Made by a program: the position numbers and the translations under genes. Shown here piece by piece: positions 35,635 through 45,025 of a stretch of DNA of 64,000 nucleotides. This stretch comes from Buddleja alternifolia (lineage: Eukaryota; Streptophyta; Magnoliopsida; Lamiales; Scrophulariaceae), in NCBI GenBank assembly GCA_019426215.1, contig CM033399.1:27971022-28035021 (forward strand), read 5' to 3'. The notes under the pieces are model-generated. The model ran no database searches. It worked only from the letters and a program-made list of their open reading frames with translations, and was not told the origin of the DNA. Every line of letters starts with the position of its first letter. The first letter of the stretch is position 1.

Positions 35635-38600
35635 GATCTGTGACCCAAAATTAAAGTTAATTGTCTGCTTAATAAATCTGCTATACTATTGTTTGATCCT
35701 TTAATATGTTCAAAATCTACTTTATATCCATTACCTTCTATTGCATTTCTAAAATTTAACCATCTTTTATTATTTTGTTTTCTAGAATTTTCATTTTTTA
35801 TGAATCTAACTACAGCTTCACAATCTGTTCTGATGGTAAAAGGTTTATTTAAATATAGTCTAAAATGGTCTATTGCTTTAACTATTCCTGCTATTTCATA
35901 ATCTAGGCTAGTCCAATTACTTCCTGTTTTATTAAAATTACCACTAGAATAAGCTGATATTTTTTCTTCACTTTTTGGAGAAAATTTATGAGGTTTACAT
36001 TTTAATATTGCTCCTCATCCTTCTATAGAGCTATCTACTTCTATTATGACATAATCAGTACTTAAGGGTAATTCTAAAGGTTTTAAATCTTTAACAATTT
36101 CTTTAATTTTTCTGACTAAGTTAATATCTTCCTGATTAAAATGTTTCTGACCTGATTTTCCTGTTTTCTTATATAATGGTCCGACTAATTTACTAAGTTT
36201 AGGAATAAATTTTCTAGAGTAGTTTAATATTCCTAAAAACGCTTGTATTTGTTTTAAGTTTTCTAGCTTATCTGGGAAATTTAGAATTTTTTGAGCTATA
36301 TGAGGTTGTAATTTAATTTGTCCGTTTCCTATTTCTAAACCTAAAAAGCTTATTTTTCTCTTAAAAAGTTCCATTTTCTTTTTAGATACTACTATTCCAT
36401 TTTCTTCTATTAAATTAAACACTTGTTTTAAATGATCCTGATGTTGCTTAAAAGTTTCAGAAGCTACTAAGATGTCATCTATATACACTAAACAAAAATC
36501 TAAATGTTTAAATATACTATCCATAAATCTTTGAAATATTGCTGGAGCATTTTTTAAACCAAAAGATAGAACATTCCACTCAAAATGTCCTTCACTACAG
36601 CTAAAAGCTGTCCATTTTTTGTCTTCCTCTACCATTTTAATTTGATTATATCCGCTTTTTAAATCAAATTTTGAAAATATCTTTTTATTTTGTATAAGAT
36701 TAATTAACTCATCTTTATTAGGTATTCTATAAGCATCATCTTCTGTATTATCATTAAGCCTTTTATAATTATATACTATTCTAGGTTTTCCTCTTTTTAT
36801 TTCTGCATTATTTCTTACTATAAAGGCTGCTGATCTATGAGGACTATCACTTCTTCTTATAACACCGATTTCCAACATTTCTTTTATTTGTGTTTTGAAT
36901 TCTTTTATATCTTCAGGAGTATATTCTATAGCTGCTGTTCTTATAACTATATCTGGATTTAATATATTTAGTTTAAAAGTATAATTTACTTTGTTTTTAG
37001 CTAAATCATCTCCTATAAATTCTAACATTTCCAATTTATGCAAAATTCTTTCATTTTCTAGGTTTAAAACTTCTAATCCCTTTCCTATATCTCTAATTTC
37101 TTCATCTAATAGTATATCTATAGTTTCAGATTCTATATTATTTTGTTCTAATTCTTTGAAAAAATCGAGTTCATTATTACCATTATTACCATGTCCACCA
37201 CGCTTCGCAGTCAACTCTGATTGTTTAATGTATCTATTAGTCGGAAAAGTATAATTATGTTTGCTAATAGTAATATAATTTTTTCCTATTAAGACACTAC
37301 CATTTAATGCACAAATGAAATTTAACCCTAAAAGAAATTCTTGGCTATTTATGTTATCTGGTGCTATTAGGACTTGTCCTAATATATAGTTGCTACTATA
37401 ATTTCCTGAAAAATCTTTAAATTGTATGCCTATGTTAATTAACTCTTTTGTTATTCTCATTAATCTATTTTCTGCAGTTCTACTAGTAACAGTATAAGTT
37501 AATTGTGTTTCAAATTCTTTAGGTACAAGACTAGAACTAATCATACTTTTTGTGCTTCCTGTATCTAAAATGGCTTTAGTTTCAATATATTTTTCTTGAT
37601 TACACCATATTCGACAATCTAAAAGTATTAAACTGCTAGTATAAGGTACCTGTATTTGGGGTTCATGCGCTGTATTTTGTAAATGAGTTTCTTCTAATTG
37701 TTGGTTAATTTCATCAAGTTCTTCTATTACTACACCCTTTCCTTTATTTTGATTACTATTTATGTTTTCATTATTTTTTAATTTTAATTCTATTAATTGT
37801 ACTCTTAAATCTAAATTCTCTATTTTATGGCTTAGAACTTCTATAGATTCTAGTTTTTTACTAGGTCTAGGCGATACATCTGTTTCTATATTATATGCGT
37901 CTTTAGCACAAATAAAACAAATCTCGTCAAAACATATATTGCACTGATATCTTAAATGCATATCAGGATATAATCTACAAATACTACAGGCTACACTCAT
38001 AGTTCCTTTTCCATTTATATATTTATGTTCACATGAATTATTCATATAGGTATATTCTATTATATTTGGAATTTCTGGTCCTTCTTCACTTACTATACTA
38101 AATATGCTTTCATTATCACTTTCATTACTGTCTATACTTACTACATCTTCATCTAATTGTTCTGCTATGGCTACTCTTTCCATATTAAATTGTCTTTTCG
38201 GACATCTGTTAGCTAAATGTTTAGGATCTCCACAAATATAACATGTACATTTTCTTGTTGATGGTTTTTTAACATAATTAAGGGGCTTTTTTCCTTGCCT
38301 ATATTGTCTAAAACTAGATTTTGGTTTATTTGATTTCCTTAATATTTTGCGTTTTGGTTTAAAGTAATTTTTCTGTCCATATTGTTGTGGGGTGTATATA
38401 GCTTTTCTACAAAATTCATAAGATTGCTTTCTAATTTGTTCTCTAATAAATTTTTCTTTACACCATTCCTGAAGTTTAAAGAAAGTATATTGTACTCTAG
38501 GTCCTATACCTAATCCTGTAAGATTACCATTAGTTTTTATCCATTCTTCATGTATTCTTTTTCCTAAATCTTGGGGTAATTTCGTAAAATATCTATTACA

Positions 38601-39371
38601 TAATTCTTCATCAAATGCTTTATTCGCTTCTCCTATTAACCTTGTAAAATCCTGACTAAAAGGTATAATATATTTCATATCAGTTATAGTCAGTTGTTCT
38701 AGGTTTCTAAGGGCCGTATCTTGTATGAATGTATTTTCTCTTCCTGGATCTATTCCTATTATTAACGTTCTAATAAAACTAGTAAAATTATAAGGATTAT
38801 TTCCTAAGGCCTTTATTTCATTAATTCTATTAGGATCCTTTTTCTTCTTACTTTGCCAGATAGATAATGTTGTAGGTCCTAAGCATGTTTCTAAAAAGTT
38901 AAACATATCCATATCTACTTTTTTATTTATTTCCCAATGTCTTACTACACATTGTTCCCATATATTTATTTCTTCTGGCCACATTTGTGGACTTTCTAAT
39001 TCAATTACTAACATGGTTCCACTCATGGTTTTTCCTATGGGTTGTCTTGATCCTATATATTTATTTGGCTGGGTTGATCCATATTCATATGTGGGACTTT
39101 TCCATTCTGGTCTACCACTCATTTCTACATTTCTAGCTGGAACTTCACTATAATCTGGTTCTACTCTAGTTCTTTTTCCTATATTACTACTAGTACTTGC
39201 TTGACTATCTGCCATAAAAGCTACTTCATTGCCACCTTTTTCTTTAAAGAAATTTTTAAATTCTATTTTTCCTGAAACTATATCATCTACTAAATCAATA
39301 TTATAATATTGTTTAAATTCTTCTTCAGCTGATTCTAAATTTATATCTAAATTCATTGCTTCAAGATACAT
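35631..39371 (-). pseudogene. Caulimovirid polyprotein: capsid, protease, RT, RNase H; one internal stop
   Basis: The frame is open from 39371 to a TGA at 36015-36017 (1,118 residues) and then continues open to a second TGA at 35631-35633, about 1,245 codons in all. Capsid region first; CCHC knuckle CYICGDPKHLANRC at residues 377-390; a second cysteine array with spacing CX2CX11CX2CX4CX2C at 462-488; aspartic protease DTGS at 603-606; RT with FSKFDLKSGYNQIKM and YIDD (Asp 965 and 966); RNase H after about residue 1100. The internal stop lies just after the first RNase H acidic motif, so an unsuppressed product would lack most of RNase H. It starts 26 bases after the movement-protein stop, and its frame stays open upstream of this ATG. 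Confidence 0.92.
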
Positions 39372-39397
39372 TTCATCTACTAATTCTCTTAAATTAT

Positions 39398-40561
39398 TTA
39401 TCTCAAAATTTTTCTTAATATTTCTTCCATATTTTTTGGTCTATAATCATTTTTAAGCTGACTTTCTAATTGTCTAATTTCCTCGTCTATTTTTTCTATA
39501 TTTTCTTCCTCTTCATCTTCTTCGCTTTCCATATCAGATAATATTTCCCAATTTACAAATCTACTAGTTATTCTAACTTCTTCTTCTTCTTCTATAATAT
39601 TCATGTAGCTTGTTTCAGTTTCATTATCAGTTTCTTCTTCTAGATCTTCTAAATTTTCTTTGGGATCTTGTTTTTGGTAATTAAGAAATCTAATAGAAGT
39701 TTTACCTCTACTATTAGTATACATTACACTTTCTCCTGTAATTTTAACCGTCTCATTTTCTTCTAAATGTTTGGTTAATTCCAATTCTTCTCCATTTAAA
39801 TCGTTATTATCAATATTTAAAGGTTTAATCATTTTTACTCCTACTGAGGCTAATCCATCTATTATTCCATCTATATTAATTTTATATTGAGGAAAACTAT
39901 TATTGGTTACTCTTCCTAAAAACGCTATAGAAACTACTAAGTTGTTACCATCATATGTTTCATATCCTCTAGTTTGTAATCCTATAGTAATTTTATTAAT
40001 ATCTTTAATACTTTTCATCATGTTTGGAGCTACATAAAATATTCCTACATTATTAGTCATATCTATTTCCATACTTGCAAATACTGCTCTCCTAGCATCA
40101 GACCAACTTTTATCTAATAATAAAACTAAAACCTTTCCACCGGTTCCTTTTCTAGTTAATCCTTTTGTTCCTATAATAATTAATCCTAAATGTATATACT
40201 TTTGTTTTAATTGTTTTAATTGCTTTATACATTCTGGGCTAACTAAGCTTATATTTTCAGCATTTGTTGTAACTTTTACTTCTTTTTCTCTAAATTTCTT
40301 GATTAAATGTGTGTTAAAATCCATTTTTCCTACCTTGTATAATGTTTTAGGTTTTAACTTATCTATTCCCTTGTTATTATATAAATTAAGATTTTCTTCT
40401 ACGTCTATTATCTCTTCTAATTCTACTTCTCTAGCTGAGCTTTGACTTCCTGATCCTCTAAACATTCGTTTAGTGAAAGTATTACTTATTTTTCCTTTCT
40501 CTTTTTCTTTATTACTTGATTCACTTATAGTTCTACTAGTACCACTAAATGATCTCATCAT
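39398..40561 (-). CDS. Caulimovirid movement protein (30K superfamily)
   Basis: Intact frame of 387 residues. The central part, about residues 75-245, has the caulimovirid movement-protein pattern (LGLIIIGTKGLTRKGTG, LLLDKSWSDARRAVFASMEI, FLGRVTNNSF). Such proteins line modified plasmodesmata for cell-to-cell spread. The first 50 residues are Ser/Lys-rich and the C-terminal third is Glu-rich (EEEEEVR, ESEEDEEEEN), probably disordered. It stands alone rather than being fused to capsid or pol as in badnaviruses. Two ATGs in tandem start it; the small upstream ORF ends three bases before. Confidence 0.88.
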   Translation of the reverse strand: MMRSFSGTSRTISESSNKEKEKGKISNTFTKRMFRGSGSQSSAREVELEEIIDVEENLNLYNNKGIDKLKPKTLYKVGKMDFNTHLIKKFREKEVKVTTNAENISLVSPECIKQLKQLKQKYIHLGLIIIGTKGLTRKGTGGKVLVLLLDKSWSDARRAVFASMEIDMTNNVGIFYVAPNMMKSIKDINKITIGLQTRGYETYDGNNLVVSIAFLGRVTNNSFPQYKINIDGIIDGLASVGVKMIKPLNIDNNDLNGEELELTKHLEENETVKITGESVMYTNSRGKTSIRFLNYQKQDPKENLEDLEEETDNETETSYMNIIEEEEEVRITSRFVNWEILSDMESEEDEEEENIEKIDEEIRQLESQLKNDYRPKNMEEILRKILR

Positions 40562-40564
40562 TTT

Positions 40565-40891
40565 TTACCAATATATATATTTTTTAGGTTTTTCAGATTC
40601 TTCTAGTGCTAAATTTGATAATCTTTCTTCTATACTATCTTGTAAATCTCCTTTAATCACTTGAGATACTGTGTCTATTTTAGTACTTAATTTTTCTAAC
40701 TTATTTTCTAATTTATCTAGCCTTTCGAATATTTGTAGAATTAAAGCGAATTGAATATTTCAAAGTTTAGGATATAATTTATCTGAATTACTAGTTCCTT
40801 GATAGGTGGTAAATCCTTCTTCCGTATATAGATATTTGTTTGCTAGTTCAATGGCTCTTTTATATTCTAATCTATTTTCTATACTATTCAT
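40565..40891 (-). pseudogene. Small viral coiled-coil ORF (virion-associated-protein position)
   Basis: The frame starts at 40891 and ends with TAA at 40565-40567, 108 codons, but has an in-frame TGA at 40760-40762. The C-terminal half shows heptad-like leucines (IFERLDKLENKLEKL) suggestive of a coiled coil. Small coiled-coil virion-associated proteins occupy a similar place in related genomes, but identity is not shown. Its ATG overlaps the ORF1 stop as ATGA. Confidence 0.6.
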
Positions 40892-41650
40892 CCGCTAACA
40901 ATTTGTTCTATATTTTTTAAAGTTTTAATTGTTTCTAGGTTTTGAGCTTCAAATTTATTTATTTTTTCTATTACTTGGCTTAGAGTTTTCTTAGTTTCAA
41001 GTTCTAAATGTTTTAGCTTATTACTTTCCAAGCTATATTTTAACTCTATTATTTCGTCTTTAGTGGGGAAAAACTTATTATATTTCTTGACTATTTTTAG
41101 AGTTTCCTCAGATTGTTGTTTAATATAATCTAAATTATTATTTTCACCCTTCTTTATTATTTCTCTATTTATTAAAACGGTTTCTTTTAATGATTCTAAC
41201 GTTTTACAAAGTTTAGCGTTATTTATTTCTAAGTTTGATGCTAATGATATAAATAAATCTGTTAAACTATTTAAGTGTTTATTTTCTGAATGTAAATTGT
41301 GCTTAAAATTTGAATCAAATTTACAAATAAATTTATGTTTATCTAAAGAGATTACGGTTCTATCAGCTAAACTATATTCTAAATCTAGATATTCTAATCT
41401 TTTATAATTAGAAGAAGCTATTTTAATAAAAGGCTGCTATTAATATATTTAATATTAAAAGGTACTTAATATAGTTTTCGTGATCTCTTAATCTAGGAGG
41501 TATGTTAAGATAATTATTAACCCAATGTTCTCTCCTAATTATTAATTGATTTCGTAATTCTAATATTAATTTTGTATTAGTATAATCTAAGTTTTCTAAA
41601 GTATTAAGACAATCAATAAAAACACTTAAAATATGGGCAGGAATTGGCAT
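40888..41650 (-). pseudogene. Viral ORF1, frameshifted
   Basis: Starts MPIPAHILSVFIDCLNTL at 41650 and stays open to 41423; the remainder is open in another frame to a TGA at 40888-40890, so one indel near 41425-41450 breaks a protein of about 250 residues. The second part is rich in Lys, Glu, Leu and Ile with a coiled-coil look. First ORFs of several caulimovirid genera are likewise of unknown function. The order relative to the movement protein fits. Confidence 0.6.
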
Positions 41651-42580
41651 GTATGTAAATTATGAATGCAATAAAAAGTTTTTATGCAGATTTATAAAAG
41701 CGGGTTGGGATTCCCTTTTCTTTAAATATGTATAATGATTCTCATGGGGTTAAACAAACTTTACAAGAAACTATAAAGGACAGAAAAGAAATTTTTAAAA
41801 TAAACAAAGGGCCAATTGACAAAGTCAAAAATAGTGGCTGGAATAGTAAAAATTTACACGTGGCAGAATGTGGTGGAAGAGGAGCTTGGCTCCAGGAGCT
41901 TCCAAGAACCACTCTACTTATCCACCATAAATTAAACTGGATCCTTTACTATTCAGTCAGAGTCGCAAGATATTGCCAACTACTAAAAGCCACACAGATA
42001 TGAAGTACGTGTATGTATACAGACTGAAACTGGATATATTTTAGCTATAATACCGCAGAACTTTTCAGCCACATTCGGATTTTCCAAATAAAGACAACAG
42101 CTTTGGATTTTCCAAATTAAACGATTGAAAATCATATCTTATGTTTATCTAATGGAATCAATACCTGTCAAATTGACTACAGTTTCAAATGAGGGAAGCA
42201 TTCTTCTCATCAAATAACTCCTATCATTAGCAAAACCTCCATCTATATGATTGTCCTATACGATTACCGTAGGTTAACTCCCAGTTATTCAAGTCTAACA
42301 ATTTTGTTCAAGATGGTTGGGAAAATCAAAATTGCAGAAGTAGACAACTCACTGTGAAAGAAATTATGGCCTAGAATAAGGATCTCATGATATAAAACAA
42401 ATGCATATAGATTTCAGCTGATAGAAACACAGCTTATATTAATCCCGAACAAGCTCCACCCCATCCCGCAAACCCCAAACAAGGAAAAAAAAAAGAGTTA
42501 ACATTTAAAGATTAAATGCAGAGAGTATAGCGTTACCAAAAGAAACAGATGAAGCTCCAGATAAAGAACAAGTGATTGGA
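41651..42580. other. Right flank of the viral integration and intergenic DNA
   Basis: The leader expected between the primer site and ORF1 may extend some way into this stretch, but I cannot fix the border; no second primer site is found. A small plus-strand open frame at 41728-42003 has no recognisable product. The remainder is non-coding. Confidence 0.4.
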
Positions 42581-43775
42581 TTACCAATGCCCTCCTATTA
42601 TAAGTTCCTCGAGTGACGAAAAGCTAGGAGAATAATCAATAAGTCCATAACAATCTCCCACCTCAATTTCAGTAAGTTCCCTTGTTGTTGGATTATATGA
42701 GATGGTATATGCTTCTTCCCATGGATGGCAAAAAAGTATATCTCCATTTCCCAATATTGTCATCAAAGAAAACTTTTCAAGCTGTACCCCAGATGAAACC
42801 GAAATATCTATAGTACCATATCTTTGGTCCAAGACTCTGCAACTCCATATTTTTCCATTTTTCATATAACAATATTAGTATCAACAGAACAGTCAACAAG
42901 ACACAGCTGATTGTTTCTTGATATCAACTTCATATCAATGGTAGTCAGCTCCAACCCAAACGGGTATGAAATACGACCTGCTTTTTCCTCCCCCAAATCA
43001 AAAGTCAATATCCAAGTAGAATCAATACCACGCGGAAGCCAGTGAAGAGCATCATTAAGATTAACCGAATTGAGAGGAACAAAAGAGAATGGGATTGGCC
43101 AAAACTCTCCATGTATCATCAACTCCAACCGTTCTATTGATTCAGGTGCACCACCCAACGAGGTAGAGACGATTTTCAGGACCTTATAATAATTAGTAGA
43201 CCTACAAAAACCAAATCCATATTTCACAGCGCACCTCTCCCTCCCTTCCTTTACTTTATGTTCTGCAACTGCAACACAGTCTCCAGTAATTGGATTGCAG
43301 ATATAAATTATTTCAGTCAGGCATTAATATAATGCTATGCCAACTAGACCATTACCACATGTGCCAACAACAGACAAACCTAAATCATCACTTTCCGACC
43401 AATCGGGAATCTTTGGCTTAAACGTGGTCTAAAAACACTCACGACTACCATCAGAAATTTCAAGCAAATATAAATTCGAGAAGTCCTCATAATCATCGGA
43501 AGAAAGAGGGTGCAAAAGGGAGAATATTTTGAATAATTAAGCGTAAAATCAGGGTGACATAGGATCGTATACAACCATCTACAAACAACCTTAAGCTTGA
43601 TGATTGAATTAATGGGAAGTCTGAAAAGTATGTCATGTAAAACAGCCACGGGAAGCAGCTCCATAAGACAAAGTTGATGACTCACAGGACTTTCATCTTC
43701 CATTACTCCAAAAGTTCTTTTTCTATATTTCTCGTTTCCAAATACATGCCCAACAACACCCTGCATTAAAGCCAT
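42581..43775 (-). pseudogene. F-box protein with F-box-associated domain, broken
   Basis: Frames at 43380-43775, 42862-43227 and 42581-42865 together outline one protein. The F-box (LPVAVLHDILFRLPINSII then KLKVVCRWLYTIL) is near the N-terminus. Further on are F-box-associated signatures: YGFGFCRSTNYYKVLKI, LNDALHWLPRG, ILTFDLGEEK and KNGKIWSCRV. A frameshift near 43505, a TAG and a TAA between 43320 and 43430 and another frame change near 42862 break it. Intact relatives recruit substrates to SCF ubiquitin ligases. A short, lineage-specific F-box gene that decayed is common in plants. Confidence 0.8.
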
Positions 43776-43918
43776 TCAATTCAATAACATTTTAACACAT
43801 TATAAACGTATAAGCAGACATATGAGCAGACAAATACACATAAAGGAAGAAATTCAAATTGTCGGATAACTCACTTCCACTTTACATCTATTCTCGCTTC
43901 ATGCCTCTTCTGTGAACG

Positions 43919-44973
43919 TGTTGGATATTAGTTATGAAAAGTGTGTTAGACAGGACTTTTGCATACGAAATTCGAACACCGTAAGTATCCGAGATACAAA
44001 ATATTATTGGATAATATTAATCTACGTTCCGAGTAGATGAGTTTAGCATTTCGAATTTCTCAAATCGGATTAAAAACGAATGAGAAATTAAGTGCTAAAG
44101 TGGGGTGTTTGAAGTGGGTTATCCCACATGGAATATGGATCAAAGTTTGGGATGGTTTATAAACCATTGCCTTGAAACTAAGGGTTGGCCCTTTGGGTCA
44201 TAAGATTTTTGTGGGCTTTGTGAGGGGGAAGGATCTAGCCATGGTCCGGTCCACCACACGCGCGCCGCCGTCCGTCCGCCCGCCCGGACCGGGCTTTGGA
44301 CTTGGACTTGGATAGGGCATGAATTGTATTGAACATTGGGCTTGAGCTTGCAATATATTAATTTTTTGGAGAAAAATTAATTCCACAAAATCTGATCCAT
44401 TATTTATTCATCCAATAGTTGGAAAAATCTGAACCTTTAAATGGAGATTGATCTAACGCTGGCCACGTTTGGATTAAGATAGCCTTCTAGAAGGTCCAAC
44501 GTTCGAACGTTGGGTGCTTAACGTTCGAACGTTGACTAAAGCGTTTTTGCTGCTTTAAGTAGTAGAATCGGTTTTGACCCAACGTTCGAACGTTGGGGTG
44601 TCAACGTTCGAAAGTTGGCAGCAGTTTCTTTCTGCTATTGAATTCTCTCATTTAATTTTCGTGTTTTTCCTTGCCTATAAAAAGGCCCCTCCAGCAGCAT
44701 TGTTAGACACACCAAAGCAATCTGCTTTCTCTCATCTCTCACTCTCAAACATTCTCTCAAGAGTTCTAAGTTGCCTAAGTTCGGTGGTTCTAAATTCGAA
44801 GTGGTCTCGTTTTTAGAACGTATATCGTTGTATCTTGGGACGTTTATTGCATATACCCGTACCACCTAGGCGGGGCAATTTAGCGTTAAGGATAGAGAGT
44901 TCTCTCTCGCCTCGATATATTATTTTCTCCATTATTAGCTGTTTTGATACGTTTGTGAAGTTTTGATCCAACA
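43919..44973 (+). repeat. 5' LTR of COPIA-B
   Basis: 1055 bp. Compared with the 1153-bp 3' LTR it lacks most of a GC-rich block (around 50150-50262 there) and a 27-bp segment after the second palindrome. TATAAAA is at 44676-44682. Four palindromes lie upstream of the TATA box; the fourth has one substitution. Confidence 0.92.
44498..44616 (+). promoter_or_regulatory. Four-copy palindrome cluster in the COPIA-B U3
   Basis: AACGTTCGAACGTT, a perfect 14-bp palindrome, occurs at 44498, 44520 and 44581, with a one-mismatch copy at 44603. In the 3' LTR all four copies are perfect (50462, 50484, 50571, 50593). Each contains two AACGTT sites, the T-box form of the ACGT core that plant bZIP factors bind. 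The cluster lies 60-180 bp before the TATA box, as expected for an enhancer. Confidence 0.7.
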
Positions 44974-44975
44974 AA

Positions 44976-44989
44976 CTTAACGCTAAATT
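44976..44989 (+). promoter_or_regulatory. Candidate self-complementary primer site of COPIA-B
   Basis: No tRNA-Met primer motif follows the 5' LTR. Instead CTTAACGCTAAATT, two bases after the LTR, is the perfect reverse complement of AATTTAGCGTTAAG inside the LTR at 44877-44890. A primer drawn from the element RNA itself is a possibility. Confidence 0.45.
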
Positions 44990-45025
44990 TCCTTTGTTGT
45001 TGTTCAAAAGCTGTCACTTGTTCAA

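Larger units (their letters stand above)
33181..41650 (-). mobile_element. Endogenous caulimovirid (pararetrovirus), near genome length
   Basis: Read on the minus strand, five consecutive ORFs (ORF1, small coiled-coil ORF, movement protein, capsid-protease-RT-RNase H, transactivator-like) are followed by an intergenic region with a TATA box, a poly(A) signal and a tRNA-Met primer site. This is the complete set expected of a circular Caulimoviridae genome opened between primer site and ORF1. A movement protein separate from a fused capsid-pol, plus a transactivator-like last ORF, is closest to the solendovirus plan as I know it. Damage is slight: one stop in RNase H, one in the small ORF and one frameshift in ORF1. 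No integrase is encoded, so entry was presumably by host repair. Confidence 0.9.

Noticed and set aside
36015..36017. Programmed readthrough in the viral RNase H
   Set aside because: The stop sits inside a conserved domain rather than between proteins, so point mutation is the simpler reading.
41728..42003. 91-codon plus-strand open frame near the viral right flank
   Set aside because: No domain, and it probably lies partly opposite viral leader sequence.
44574..44816. Open frame of 80 codons in the COPIA-B 5' LTR, repeated at 50564-50806
   Set aside because: Identical in both LTRs and overlaps the TATA box and leader; it is LTR sequence, not a gene.
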